Shown: positions 34,225 to 45,080, numbered from the stretch's first letter. The stretch is 64,000 nucleotides of DNA from Prevotella scopos JCM 17725 (GCF_018127785.1 NZ_CP072390.1:1488001-1552000), one strand, 5' to 3'. The notes: generated from the letters alone by a model not told the origin. Made by a program: numbers and translations.

Positions 34225-35913
34225 TTACCAATCTCTATTTTGACTCCATTTCTTCAGCTTGAGTAGCTCAGACTCTGGAATTGGATACCAATACATTTTA
34301 GGTTGGAAAACTCTATGTTCTACTTCTGTAGGTGCATAGGTAAATCCACCTGTAGCCTTCTTGGCAATCTGTACTCCCATAAGTGGAGAACCAAGTGTAG
34401 AAGAAGCAATTTTCCAACGGCGTACATCCCAAGAACGATGCTCCTCGAAAGCCAACTCCACACGACGCTCATGCTGTATAACCTTACGCATCTCATCTTG
34501 TGAAAGTCCACTTACGACATTTGGAAGTGAAGCACGATTACGAACCTTATTCAAATAAATAGCAATATTAGGATTAGAAGGGTCATATTCATTGAGTGCC
34601 TCAGCATAGTTCAAATAGATTTCAGCCAAGCGGAACAATGGGACAACATGACCACCGCTACCTCCTCCAGTCTGAATATTAACATCCTCATTGAGGTACT
34701 TACGCAAGTAATATCCAGTCTTGGTTGCATTTGGATTAGGACTTGCATCTGCACCTCCAGGGAAAGTAGTTACATTCTTTCCCTTGAAAGAAGCTACATT
34801 CATCAAGATTGTTGCAGCCAATCGTGCGTCCCTATTTATGTAAGGCTGTGCTGCTTTAGCAGGATCGTTCCAATCAAAGGCTGTTCCGTCAAGCATCTCA
34901 TACTCATCAACTAAGTTTTGTGAAGGATTAGTTCCCCCCTTTCCACCAAAGCTAATTGGGAAGTTACTCTTTTCAAAACTTGAGTTTGCACCATATCTAC
35001 GTACGAAGATATATTCCTTATTTTGGAAGTCATTCTTAAACAAATCGCCATAAGAGGTAGCCAACTCATATTGATTGAGGTCGATAACAGCCTTAGCCGC
35101 ATCAGCTGCAGCCTTCCAAAGAGAAGCATCAGACGGCTTATTAGATTCGTTTAAATCACCAAAATTAACGTAAAGAGGACTGGCAGCATAAAGTAACACA
35201 CGACTCTTCAAAGCCAACGCTGCGCCCTTCGTTGCACGACCAAAAGCATCATTATTATTACGCCATGGTGTCAGTTCAAGTGTATCTGCAGCCGTGTCGC
35301 ACTCTTTAACGATGAAGTCTACAACCTCCTTCATGTTTGGACGTGGAGTATTCTCATAATTCTCATTGAGACTGAGCGTAGAGGTAACAATTGGAGTTGG
35401 ACCATAACGCTTCAACAATTCAAATTGGAAGTAGGCACGAAGGAAACGAGCCTCTGCTCGCCACATACGGATATCCTTCAAGTTATTAGCATACTCAACC
35501 TGCTTATTAGGGTCCAATCGTGTAATATCAAGATTGACATGATTGGTGTTTTCCAGTAGAGTACAACACTTAGAGATACCAGCATAGTAACGATTCCAAT
35601 GGTCATCAGGATTGCTCAAAGCACTCCAAGAGCCATTATTAAACTGTTGAACATTTGCTGTTTCTATAGCAAACTCGGCATCATCTGTTGCAGCATCTAA
35701 CATAGCTCCATCTGACAAACGGTTCAATCCCTCAGGAAGCAGTGAGTAAGCATAGGTAAGATATTGCTTTGTTCTATTGTAAGAATCAAACGTTGCAGTC
35801 TTATCTATAAACGAATCTTCCTCACGGTCCAAAAGACTATTACATGAACTTAGAACCAGTGCAGTGCTGATAGACACTGGGATGATAATATTTGAAAAAA
35901 ACTTTGTTTTCAT
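34225..35913 (-). CDS. SusD/RagB family nutrient-binding lipoprotein (pair 1)
   Basis: A 562-residue lipoprotein with lipobox LSSC (Cys24). SusD landmarks include the N-terminal DREEDSF segment, RAEARFLRAYFQFELLKRYG (here RAYFQFELLKRYG) for the TPR-like helices, and the C-terminal IYLNKVRNRASLPN, HERRVELAFEEHRSWDVRRW (cited as VELAFEEHRSWDVRRW) and YPIPESEL. It caps the SusC barrel encoded just downstream on the coding order (35943-38753) and captures oligosaccharides. The spacing of 29 bases to SusC indicates co-transcription. Confidence 0.95.
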   Translation of the reverse strand: MKTKFFSNIIIPVSISTALVLSSCNSLLDREEDSFIDKTATFDSYNRTKQYLTYAYSLLPEGLNRLSDGAMLDAATDDAEFAIETANVQQFNNGSWSALSNPDDHWNRYYAGISKCCTLLENTNHVNLDITRLDPNKQVEYANNLKDIRMWRAEARFLRAYFQFELLKRYGPTPIVTSTLSLNENYENTPRPNMKEVVDFIVKECDTAADTLELTPWRNNNDAFGRATKGAALALKSRVLLYAASPLYVNFGDLNESNKPSDASLWKAAADAAKAVIDLNQYELATSYGDLFKNDFQNKEYIFVRRYGANSSFEKSNFPISFGGKGGTNPSQNLVDEYEMLDGTAFDWNDPAKAAQPYINRDARLAATILMNVASFKGKNVTTFPGGADASPNPNATKTGYYLRKYLNEDVNIQTGGGSGGHVVPLFRLAEIYLNYAEALNEYDPSNPNIAIYLNKVRNRASLPNVVSGLSQDEMRKVIQHERRVELAFEEHRSWDVRRWKIASSTLGSPLMGVQIAKKATGGFTYAPTEVEHRVFQPKMYWYPIPESELLKLKKWSQNRDW

Positions 35914-35942
35914 AGAATAAAGTTTCTAATATAAGACATAAA

Positions 35943-38753
35943 TTAGAATGCAAGCTTTAAACCTACACTAACAGTACGCATAAGTGGATAGCTTAAGAGG
36001 TTATCTTGCTCAGCATCACCCAATTTTCCAAGATGATCCAGTGTGAACAAGTTGGTAGCATTCACGTAGAAATAAACACTACTTAATCGCAATGCACGTG
36101 TAACGGAATTTGCAAGTTCATATCCTACCTGAACATTACGTAGACGCAAGAAGCTTCCATTACGACGCCAGAAGGTTGAAGTGCGATAATTATTGCTGAA
36201 ATTCATCGTTGACAAACGTGGGTAGGAAGCATCTGTATGTGTTGGAGTCCAACTATCAAGTGCTAAATTAGATGCTGTACCGTTGTTTTGGAAAGAGTAG
36301 ATATTCGCTCCACGGAGATAGATATCACGCTGCGCAACACCTTGGAACATTACACTGAAATCAAAACCTTTGTACTTAAAGCCTCCACTAAACATGTAAT
36401 TCCATGCAGGGACAGTACTATTACCAATAGGATGAGCATCATTCTCATCAACTACCTGGTCATTGTTATAGTCTTTATACTTGATATCTCCAGGTGCAAC
36501 ACGTCCAAAACGAGGTTGCGGAAGATTAGCATTAAGTTTTCCATTGCTATCGAAATCATTTGCTGTATAGTAGCCATCAGCCTCTAAAACAATAGGTTTC
36601 CACACAGAATTACCCTTCTTATAAAGGTAGCTTTCTGGCTTAACATCTTCTCCCTGCTCATCAACACGACTCATAGCATACCATGTTCCAGCCTCAGCAA
36701 AGTAAGAAAAGTTATCACGAACCTTACCCTGATAACGTGCTTTGAGCTCGAAACCGTGGTTTGTCACTTTACCCACATTCATCAAAGGTAGTATACTACC
36801 ATAAGAAGCTCCAACAATACCCAATACCTGCGCATAAGGATAAGCAAGGATATCAGACTGCACCTCATGGAAGACATCAAAGTTGACAGAAAGATTTTTC
36901 CAAAGTGTAGCATCAATACCAACATTGAACATACGCTTCTTTTCCCATGTTACAAATGGGTTTGCCAAAGTCTTTTCTGTGAAACCAGAAGACTGCGAGC
37001 TACCTGTGCCGAACAGATAACTACCACTACCACCGTATGACTCATCATAAATATAGCGAGCAGAAGTTTGATTGTTACCAGTAAGACCATAAGAAGTACG
37101 CAACTTCAAGAAATCAACCCATGACAAAGACTTCATAAACGATTCGCTACTAACGACCCATGCTGCTGACATTGCTGGGAATACTCCAAAACGACGACCA
37201 CGTGCATAGTTATCTGTACCCATATAAGAAGCTACAACTTCAGCAATATAACGTTTCTGATAATCATAGGACAGACGGCCTGCAAAGTTCACATAACATT
37301 CGTCATCACGTACATCATACACCTGATAACGGTCATTGTGCATCAACAACATAGCATGAACACCATGATCTCCAAACTGACGCTGATAATCAATCTGACC
37401 TTGTAAACCTATACGTGACTGACTGGTTCTGAAGCCTTCTGTAGCTGTCAAAGCTGCATCTGAGCCATACTGAGTATAATTGTAAACAGGGTTATTTTGT
37501 GCATCAACACCTGTTTGAGCCAGAGAATAACGTGCGTAGTCACGTGTCTTTGGAGATGATTCAGCCATAAAGTTGTAATAACCAAACATTACCTTGGCAC
37601 TCAAACCGCGAACGAGCGCACTGAAGTCATACTGCAAACCAAAGATAACCTGCAACGAACGAGAGTTCTCCTTATACAAGCCTCTGTTCAAAAGATTTGC
37701 AACAGGATTGGTATACAATGATGTTCCACCAATACTTCCATTCGGATTGTAAACAGGGAAAGCATTAGGGGGAGTCGTCCAAACAGACTTCAAATAATCA
37801 TCTGCACCACCAGCACCCGGTGTTGTCTTCTCTGCAAAGCTCACACCTGAATAAAGGAACGTGCGGAAATACTTTGTGATATCAACATCTAAATTTGCTC
37901 TGAAGTTATAACGTGCATAGTTTACATTGGCATTCTCTCGTTGCTTTGAATCTGTTCCTCGATAAATACCATCATTATGCATTAATCCAGCCATTACATA
38001 GTAGTTCAGACCACCGCCACCACCACGGAAAGACAATTCGCCCATCGTCAGTGGTGTGGTATTCTTATACAACTGATTCTTCCAATTCACATTTGGATAA
38101 AGATATTGATTACTTCCTGACTGATAAGCAGCAAGTGCTTCATTCGTATATAAAGCCGCTTTTCCATCATTCTCAAGTGCTTGATTATACAGGCGTGCAT
38201 AATTGTAAGCATCCATCGGTGTATCCATGATTGTTGGCATTTGGATACCCGTCTGCATACGAAAACCTATCTTAGGAGAAGAATGATAACCCTTCTTTGT
38301 AGTAATCAACAAAACACCATTTGCACCTCTTGAACCGTAGATAGCCAAGGCTGCAGCATCTTTCAATAAAGATACTGACTCTATTTCTTCGGCAGAGATG
38401 TTATCTAATGGAGCTTCAAAACCATCAACAAAGACAAGCATCTGCTGCTTGCTGTTGAACGAACTTACACCACGTGTGAACATATTCTCCATATAGAAGT
38501 CGTAACCAGGCTCACCCGATTTCTGTAGAATCGATAGTCCAGGAAGCATTCCCTTTAACGAGTTACCCACCGTTGGTGATGTAATCTCCATGAGGCGCTC
38601 ACCCTTTACGGTAGAAATAGCAGCCGACTGTGTTTTTGAAGACTGTACACCATAAGCTACATTTACGACTGTTGTATCAGTGATTTCTTGTGCATATCCA
38701 GAAAGACTGGATAGCATAAGAGCACCTCCTATGATATGAATCTTATATTTCAT
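35943..38753 (-). CDS. SusC/RagA family TonB-linked outer-membrane transporter (pair 1, short form)
   Basis: A 936-residue TonB-dependent barrel for oligosaccharide import. A signal peptide (1-21) is followed almost at once by a TonB-box-like TTVVNVAYG and the plug (SLKGMLPGL, VDGFEAPLDNIS, SLLKDAAALAIYGSRGANGV). The usual N-terminal carboxypeptidase-regulatory-like domain of SusC proteins is absent, as is an STN domain, so this copy cannot signal to FecR by the classical route. The C-terminus NLLSYPLMRTVSVGLKLAF ends in an aromatic residue, as outer-membrane barrels do. It pairs with the SusD at 34225-35913. Confidence 0.93.
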   Translation of the reverse strand: MKYKIHIIGGALMLSSLSGYAQEITDTTVVNVAYGVQSSKTQSAAISTVKGERLMEITSPTVGNSLKGMLPGLSILQKSGEPGYDFYMENMFTRGVSSFNSKQQMLVFVDGFEAPLDNISAEEIESVSLLKDAAALAIYGSRGANGVLLITTKKGYHSSPKIGFRMQTGIQMPTIMDTPMDAYNYARLYNQALENDGKAALYTNEALAAYQSGSNQYLYPNVNWKNQLYKNTTPLTMGELSFRGGGGGLNYYVMAGLMHNDGIYRGTDSKQRENANVNYARYNFRANLDVDITKYFRTFLYSGVSFAEKTTPGAGGADDYLKSVWTTPPNAFPVYNPNGSIGGTSLYTNPVANLLNRGLYKENSRSLQVIFGLQYDFSALVRGLSAKVMFGYYNFMAESSPKTRDYARYSLAQTGVDAQNNPVYNYTQYGSDAALTATEGFRTSQSRIGLQGQIDYQRQFGDHGVHAMLLMHNDRYQVYDVRDDECYVNFAGRLSYDYQKRYIAEVVASYMGTDNYARGRRFGVFPAMSAAWVVSSESFMKSLSWVDFLKLRTSYGLTGNNQTSARYIYDESYGGSGSYLFGTGSSQSSGFTEKTLANPFVTWEKKRMFNVGIDATLWKNLSVNFDVFHEVQSDILAYPYAQVLGIVGASYGSILPLMNVGKVTNHGFELKARYQGKVRDNFSYFAEAGTWYAMSRVDEQGEDVKPESYLYKKGNSVWKPIVLEADGYYTANDFDSNGKLNANLPQPRFGRVAPGDIKYKDYNNDQVVDENDAHPIGNSTVPAWNYMFSGGFKYKGFDFSVMFQGVAQRDIYLRGANIYSFQNNGTASNLALDSWTPTHTDASYPRLSTMNFSNNYRTSTFWRRNGSFLRLRNVQVGYELANSVTRALRLSSVYFYVNATNLFTLDHLGKLGDAEQDNLLSYPLMRTVSVGLKLAF

Positions 38754-38787
38754 TGTTCAATTATTTTACATTAAGATTTACACGTTA

Positions 38788-40548
38788 TTACCATCCAGGG
38801 TTCTGAATGAGATAGCCCTTATTGACTTCTTTCTGGTCAATAGCATACAAGTAGCAGTTATCATTCCAAAAACGGTGTTCAAACACATATGGTTGATAAT
38901 GGATATGTGTCTTATTACCGTCTGTTGAATTAATCTTCAAGCCATAGAACTTACCCTTCATCACTCCTTCGTCACCAGCGATAAGCCATCTTCTGATATC
39001 CCAGAAACGATGATCTTCAAATGCCAACTCTACTGCACGTTCATTACGAAGCTTTGTTCGGAAAGCCTCCTGTGGCATACCTGCAGGGAAGTCTGGCATA
39101 CCTGCACGTGCACGAACAAGGTTAACAGCATCGTAAGCTGCTTGTGAAGGTGTACTTTCATATTCGTTAAGTGCCTCAGCATAATTCAAATAAAGTTCTG
39201 CCAAACGGAAAACAGGCCACTGTACATCGGTAGAATTACTGCCATTTACATGTAAACTACGTGGAACCCATTTATGAAGCAAATGAGCTGTACGGTCCAT
39301 AGCAGACTTCTCAGAACCTCCATCGAGGAAGTTGATAAATGGGATTTCATCATTCCAGCTACTGCTATGATAAGCAATAGTTTGCTTGAAACGTGGGTCA
39401 AGACTGTTATAAATATCAATGAGGTTATCACCACCATTCATATTCCAATCAGCAGGCTGACCATCTGCGCGTTTCTCATAACGCTGAACAAAATTGAATG
39501 TTACATATAAACCTGCATCTCCCCATGCCTTGTTCATAGCCCAAGTAGGCAAGTTTGCAACCAAAGGACGATTTGTTGTCTTGAAGTTTCTGTACTTCAT
39601 ATTACCTAAAATGATTTCCTCATTATTAGGAATAGTCCATACATCTTCATAGTCTTTCTCTGGGTTACCAGTATTATGAATCTTATAATGTCCTGAAGAA
39701 ACTGCTGCATCAATAGCTGTCTTAGCTGCATCAGCTGCCTTCTTCCAACGCTCTCTATCATAGTTTCCATAACCAATGAGGTCTTCGTGACCAGGGAATG
39801 CCATATAAGATCTGTTCGTATTGAACAATGGACTTGCTGCATAAAGTAGAACCCTTGCCTTCAAAGCTAAGGCTGCTATGCGTGTAGCACGACCTAACTT
39901 TGACTCATCAGTATAGTAATCAGGGAGAAATTGTGTTGCTCTATCACAGTCAACAAGAATAGAATCAACACAATCAGAGAACGAGTTACGAGGACGTTCT
40001 GAGAAGTCTGTTGGATCAATCACCTCTCTTACGATTGGCATACCACCATATCGATAGACACCTTCCCATAACAGCATGGCTCTCATAAAATAAGCTTCGC
40101 CAGTAGCACGCTTATTAAATTCAGGATCACCTTCATCAAAAGGCACTTCATTAATACGCTTTAAGATAAGATTTGCAACACGTGTTGTATGGTTTCTTAA
40201 ATAAAAGCGACAATCTTCGTCCCATGTAAAGTTACTATTTGTATGGTTGCCTGCATTCCATGCAGCATTGCCCATCGCCCAAGTTGCAACATCTTCTCCC
40301 TCATCGCAAGCTGAAGCTAAGGTCGAAGAAGACAACAAACGACGATCTGTATTAGAACTACTCATACAAAAGCCATAGGGCATTCCTTCTGCATAGAGCG
40401 TTGTTAATAATCTCTCTGCATCTGCTCGAGTTGAGAAAACTTCATTCTCTCCATAGTCGACAGAGGGTGGAGTCTCTAAGTAGTCAGAACAGGATGCGAG
40501 CAAAATAGAAGCACAACTACATGCTATATATAAAAAATTCTTCTTCAT
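38788..40548 (-). CDS. SusD/RagB family nutrient-binding lipoprotein (pair 2)
   Basis: A 586-residue lipoprotein with lipobox LASC (Cys20) and the SusD pattern SDYLETPPS after the lipid site. Family helices are visible in TGEAYFMRAMLLWEGVYRYGG (cited as YFMRAMLLWEGVYRYGG). The C-terminal block VNLVRARAGMPD, NERAVELAFEDHRFWDIRRW and EHRFWNDN is also present. It differs clearly from the other SusD of the locus, so the two pairs probably bind different forms of the glycan. It lies 11 bases after the large SusC gene (40560), indicating tight co-transcription. Confidence 0.95.
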   Translation of the reverse strand: MKKNFLYIACSCASILLASCSDYLETPPSVDYGENEVFSTRADAERLLTTLYAEGMPYGFCMSSSNTDRRLLSSSTLASACDEGEDVATWAMGNAAWNAGNHTNSNFTWDEDCRFYLRNHTTRVANLILKRINEVPFDEGDPEFNKRATGEAYFMRAMLLWEGVYRYGGMPIVREVIDPTDFSERPRNSFSDCVDSILVDCDRATQFLPDYYTDESKLGRATRIAALALKARVLLYAASPLFNTNRSYMAFPGHEDLIGYGNYDRERWKKAADAAKTAIDAAVSSGHYKIHNTGNPEKDYEDVWTIPNNEEIILGNMKYRNFKTTNRPLVANLPTWAMNKAWGDAGLYVTFNFVQRYEKRADGQPADWNMNGGDNLIDIYNSLDPRFKQTIAYHSSSWNDEIPFINFLDGGSEKSAMDRTAHLLHKWVPRSLHVNGSNSTDVQWPVFRLAELYLNYAEALNEYESTPSQAAYDAVNLVRARAGMPDFPAGMPQEAFRTKLRNERAVELAFEDHRFWDIRRWLIAGDEGVMKGKFYGLKINSTDGNKTHIHYQPYVFEHRFWNDNCYLYAIDQKEVNKGYLIQNPGW

Positions 40549-40559
40549 ACGAAAGGTTT

Positions 40560-43500
40560 TTAGAATTGAATATTTATACCCATGTTATAGATTTTCTGCA
40601 ATGGGTAGGTATTAATCTCAGTTGCTCCTCCTCTTGATGGAGCCTCTGGATCCAAGTCAATAACATCTGTCCAAGTAAACAAGTTTGTTCCACTAATGAA
40701 CACTCTCAGACTTTCCAATCCCAATGCCTTGAGCTGCTTCTTATTAAAGGTATAACCAAGCTCTAAGTTTTTCAGACGCAAATAGTTAGCATTGCGAATC
40801 CAGAAGTCTGAATCCTGATAGTTGTTATCAGTATCACGCGATGGACTCATTGACAAACGAGGGAAACTAATGTTTTCACCACGGTCATAACGGTCTTGTG
40901 TCCAACGTTCCAAAATCAAAGTCTTAGCACTATTATGGGCATTGATGAATGGCCACAATGCACGACCAAAGTACTTAATAGAAACGTGTGAGGCACCTTG
41001 GAAGAGTGCTGAACAGTCAAAGCCACGCCAGTTAAATCCTGCAGAGAATCCATAGATTATCTCTGGAGTAGGTGAATAACCTATTGGCACCATGTCATAC
41101 ATATCAATCTTTCCATCCTTATTTACGTCAACATAGCGGATATCACCAGGCTGCAAACGATTACCATTCCAACTGCTTACGGGGCGGTCGAGCGCATTGA
41201 TTTCTTCCCAAGAATTATAAAAGCCATTAGAGAGAAGACCAAAGAACTGACCTACACGACGACCTGTACGCATCTGATAAGCATACTTTTCAGGAACTTC
41301 ATCTTGGAAGAGAATTTTATTGCGCGCAAAAGAATAGTTGAAACGCCCCCAGTAGTTGAAGTCGCGTATCTTATTACGATAGTTTACATCAAATTCGAAA
41401 CCAGAGTTCTCCATCTCACCCATATTGTAAGCTGGCAAAGAAGCACCAATCAACATTGGCGCACTGTTTCGATTTGAGAGGATGTTATTACGACGCTCCT
41501 TAAAGTAATCAAACGAAACTGTCAAATGATTCTTGAGGAAGTTCATATCAACACCAAGATTCAACTTACGAGCTTTCTCCCATGTCAACAATGGGTTACC
41601 CAAACGTTTTTCCTCTATCATCTGCGAATAAACAGGGTTAGCTGATGAACCAAAGTTATAACCAGAAAGGTTTCCACTTGTTGAGCCATAAACAGAAGGC
41701 AGATATAAGAAGCGGTCACCACCAATCTTATCATTACCTACTTCACCATAGGTTGCTCTCAATTTCATATAAACAAGCCAATCATTCTTTGGGAAGAAAG
41801 GTTCTTCACTGACTACCCAACCTGCAGATACAGCAGGGAAGAAACCAAATCGACGACCTGCAGCAAAGTTCTCTGTACCATTATAACCCATGTTAAACTC
41901 TGCCAAGTAGCGACTAGCATAACCATAGGTCACACGACCTACAATACCTTGATAGGCATTAGGCACATGATAGGCAAGGCTTGGTGAGTAATATTTACTC
42001 TGATTATAGAGCAAGAGAGCAGTAGTATGATGCTTTCCAAATGTACGATCAAAGTGGATTCCAGCCTCGAAATAAACCTTTCTGTTCTTTCCGTAATTGA
42101 ATCCTCCACCCCAAGTGCTTTCTTCGTTTTGTGGTACAAGGATGATATTCGTTGGATCACTTGGGTCTACCTTAGGAACGAAAGTCTGCATGGTTTTCAC
42201 CGAGAGACGTTTACTGTAGTAATAGCTGTCATAAGAAGTACTTGCATGAACTGAAAGACCTTTCAACAATAAACGTGACAAATCATAGTCAAAACGCAAA
42301 GTTGAGTTAATGGTGTTAGCATAGGTATTGTTATAACCATTGTTCAACAATGCTTGCCATGGATTCTCATCATCAATTGTATTCTCAAGACGTACCAACT
42401 TTCCATCTACCATACCTGGAGTACCCAATGGTGTTGCCCAAGAAATCTCTTTCCAAAGTTCACTATTACCAATACCAGGAGTACGGATATTATTGATTTG
42501 TGTTGACAGTTGTACAGTTGCCTTAAAGTCCTGTGTGATATTAAAATCGAGATTTGAACGGAAGTTATAACGTGTGTCAGAAGCATTCACATCGTGATTA
42601 CGATCTACCTTCGTATATTTGTACATACCTCCTTGATTGAAGAAACCAGCAGAGATAAAGTACTTCATACGATCTGTACCACCTGAAATATTGAAGTTGT
42701 GCTGTGTACGGAGAGAAGCCTTACGCAAGAACTTACCCACCCAGTCAGTACTTGGATGCATAATAGGGTCTGTTCCATCACGATAGAGCTGAATATCTGC
42801 TTCGGTAAAGCGTGGAACATAAGATGTACCCTTTGTGTAAGCATCATTTTTCAAAGCTTCATTATACATCTCACAATATTCTGCACTATTTAAATAATGT
42901 GGTAAAGCTGTAGGTGATTGAACTGCGAAATTACCAGAATAACTCAAGTGTGGCTTACCTTTCTGACCTTTTCGAGTTGTTATTAAGATAACACCATTCG
43001 CACCACGTACACCATAGATAGCAGTAGCAGAAGCATCCTTAAGAATACTTACCGACTCAATTTCATTAGGGTCGAGTCCATTGTAATTTGGACGCTCTAC
43101 ACCATCAATCATTACTAAAGGGGCTGTGTTGTCTGAGAATGTACTCACACCACGAATCAAAAGGGTTGAGTTGTCTTCACCTGGCGCACCACTTCTCTGC
43201 ATAGCAATAAGTCCTGGCATCTTACCGACCAACATATTACTAATATTTGCCTGTGGGGTTTGTACCAAGTCTTTTGTTGACACTGATGCAATAGCACCTG
43301 TTACGGTTGCCTTCTTCTGTGTACCATAACCTACGACAACAACTTCATTAAGGGCTTGTGCTTCATCTTCCTTTAAGGTAATCTTCAGATTGGCACCACT
43401 CTTCGCAGCTACCTCACGAGTAGCAAAACCAATGTATGAAATAGAAAGTACGCTATTTGCTGGAGCTTCTATCGTAAACTCTCCATCGGTATTCGTAGCT

Positions 43501-43994
43501 GTTCCTATCGTTGTTCCTTTTACAAAGACACTCGCACCGATGATTGGATCACCATTTGCCTCAAGAACAACACCCGAGATTTTATGCTTCTCTGGTGTAT
43601 ATTGTTCCCGCTCATTAATAGCTACTGCCTTTTTTTGTTCAGAACTCTCAACTCTTTCCTTTGCCACAGGGGCAAGGCTTAATACAATAGTATTATTGTT
43701 GAAAGAATATTGAATTCCATGAGGAGAAAACACATGTGTAAGGGCTTTCTCTAAAGGCCAGTTCTTACATACCAATGTTACTTTCGTCTTAGAGTTAAGT
43801 ACATTGTTACGATACACAAATGTGTAATTCGTTTGTTGTTCAACTTGCCGAATAAACCGACTGATTTCTTCGTTTTGGAGATTTAGGCTCACATTACCAC
43901 GCTGCGCCAACAACATTGTCGGTATAAGTGATAATACCATAACCAACAAGCAACGCAGAAGGAATCTCCTTCTTGTTTTTAGATTGTTTGCCAT
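40560..43994 (-). CDS. SusC/RagA family TonB-linked transporter with STN signalling domain (pair 2)
   Basis: An 1144-residue protein. Order: signal peptide (1-30), STN domain (about 37-108, with FIRQVEQQTNYTFVYRN), carboxypeptidase-regulatory-like domain (about 135-215, ISGVVLEANGDPIIGASVFVKG cited as GDPIIGASVFVKG), TonB-box region EVVVVGYGTQKK, plug (ASATAIYGVRGANGV) and barrel to the terminal aromatic Phe. The STN domain contacts FecR-type anti-sigma factors, so this transporter is the sensor that switches on the locus through the FecR and ECF sigma genes encoded next to it. It is the first gene of the structural operon. Confidence 0.95.
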   Translation of the reverse strand: MANNLKTRRRFLLRCLLVMVLSLIPTMLLAQRGNVSLNLQNEEISRFIRQVEQQTNYTFVYRNNVLNSKTKVTLVCKNWPLEKALTHVFSPHGIQYSFNNNTIVLSLAPVAKERVESSEQKKAVAINEREQYTPEKHKISGVVLEANGDPIIGASVFVKGTTIGTATNTDGEFTIEAPANSVLSISYIGFATREVAAKSGANLKITLKEDEAQALNEVVVVGYGTQKKATVTGAIASVSTKDLVQTPQANISNMLVGKMPGLIAMQRSGAPGEDNSTLLIRGVSTFSDNTAPLVMIDGVERPNYNGLDPNEIESVSILKDASATAIYGVRGANGVILITTRKGQKGKPHLSYSGNFAVQSPTALPHYLNSAEYCEMYNEALKNDAYTKGTSYVPRFTEADIQLYRDGTDPIMHPSTDWVGKFLRKASLRTQHNFNISGGTDRMKYFISAGFFNQGGMYKYTKVDRNHDVNASDTRYNFRSNLDFNITQDFKATVQLSTQINNIRTPGIGNSELWKEISWATPLGTPGMVDGKLVRLENTIDDENPWQALLNNGYNNTYANTINSTLRFDYDLSRLLLKGLSVHASTSYDSYYYSKRLSVKTMQTFVPKVDPSDPTNIILVPQNEESTWGGGFNYGKNRKVYFEAGIHFDRTFGKHHTTALLLYNQSKYYSPSLAYHVPNAYQGIVGRVTYGYASRYLAEFNMGYNGTENFAAGRRFGFFPAVSAGWVVSEEPFFPKNDWLVYMKLRATYGEVGNDKIGGDRFLYLPSVYGSTSGNLSGYNFGSSANPVYSQMIEEKRLGNPLLTWEKARKLNLGVDMNFLKNHLTVSFDYFKERRNNILSNRNSAPMLIGASLPAYNMGEMENSGFEFDVNYRNKIRDFNYWGRFNYSFARNKILFQDEVPEKYAYQMRTGRRVGQFFGLLSNGFYNSWEEINALDRPVSSWNGNRLQPGDIRYVDVNKDGKIDMYDMVPIGYSPTPEIIYGFSAGFNWRGFDCSALFQGASHVSIKYFGRALWPFINAHNSAKTLILERWTQDRYDRGENISFPRLSMSPSRDTDNNYQDSDFWIRNANYLRLKNLELGYTFNKKQLKALGLESLRVFISGTNLFTWTDVIDLDPEAPSRGGATEINTYPLQKIYNMGINIQF

Positions 43995-44033
43995 ATACTA
44001 TGTTTTTAGTTATAAGGGTTTAGATATAAAGAT

Positions 44034-44999
44034 TTATTCTATGATTATTGTTCCATTATCTGTATGATAATTAAATTTATACTGCATCTTCAACGAACTA
44101 AGTACACTTTCCAATGATTCATTATAGAAGGTACCCGTGAGGAGGTCGTTAGCTAACTTCTTATTACGAAGCTGAATGCGTACGCCATACCAATCCTCAA
44201 TTTCATGTAACACCTCAGCCAACGCCTTACTATTAAATGCCAGATAGCCTTCTTTCCAACGTGCATCAGTTGTCGCATCATTGTCACAGATTTTAAGCTG
44301 ATGCGAAGCAAGCTTATAGATTGATTTCTTTCCTGGATAAAGACGATAATCTTCTTTCAGCGCCTCTGATGTAAGTCGAACGGCACCAGAGAACAAGGCT
44401 GTCTCAATGGCATCTTCGTGATAGCGTACATTGAACTCGGTACCCAAGACTTCAATTTGCATATCGTTTACCTTTACACGAAATGGGCAAGAGGCATCTT
44501 TCGTTACATCAAAAAAAGCTTCACCTTTTGTCAACACCACTTCACGATGTTTTTGAGGTACTACATTATAACATAATTGGCTATTTCCGTTGAGGGTTAC
44601 TCGCGTACCATCAGGCAAGGTTATCGTACGTTTACTACCCGCCTTAACACTTACATAAGTATAAACCGGAGCCGAAGGAGCCAATGAGTTTATCCACCAA
44701 TAACTGCCACCTACCAATGACAACATCAAAACGAACATCGCCGCATAGCGCAAGAATCTGCGAACACGTGTCTGACGTTTCTCTTCTTTCACATTAGCAT
44801 AGATATTTTGCAAGATTCTTTGCTGTGACTCACTACTCATCTTTACAGACTCTGACGATGTAGATAAATCATCACACATTAAATCCCACAACTCCTCATC
44901 TGATGTGAGCGGAACCTTATTTTTCAATAGCTCAAAATCCATTTGAGATATTTGTCCCGATAAATATTGCTTATATAATTCTTCGAATTTCTTTTCCAT
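44034..44999 (-). CDS. FecR family anti-sigma factor
   Basis: A 321-residue inner-membrane regulator. The cytoplasmic N-terminus (1-82) binds the sigma factor, a membrane helix spans about 86-105 (YAAMFVLMLSLVGGSYWW), and the periplasmic FecR domain (about 115-210) has GSKRTITLPDGTRVTLNGNS (20 residues) and VLGTEFNVRYH. A DUF4974 domain follows (about 245-320, LAEVLHEIEDWYGV and LTGTFYNESLESVL). Signals from the STN domain of the neighbouring SusC are relayed through it to the ECF sigma factor. It lies 40 bases before SusC but 595 bases away from the sigma gene, wider than usual. Confidence 0.94.
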   Translation of the reverse strand: MEKKFEELYKQYLSGQISQMDFELLKNKVPLTSDEELWDLMCDDLSTSSESVKMSSESQQRILQNIYANVKEEKRQTRVRRFLRYAAMFVLMLSLVGGSYWWINSLAPSAPVYTYVSVKAGSKRTITLPDGTRVTLNGNSQLCYNVVPQKHREVVLTKGEAFFDVTKDASCPFRVKVNDMQIEVLGTEFNVRYHEDAIETALFSGAVRLTSEALKEDYRLYPGKKSIYKLASHQLKICDNDATTDARWKEGYLAFNSKALAEVLHEIEDWYGVRIQLRNKKLANDLLTGTFYNESLESVLSSLKMQYKFNYHTDNGTIIIE

Positions 45000-45080
45000 A
45001 CGTTTTTAGCTTATAAGATGTATACGTATAGATATGAAGATAATACCTAAAAATAACTTTTATTAACAAATTATGAAAAA

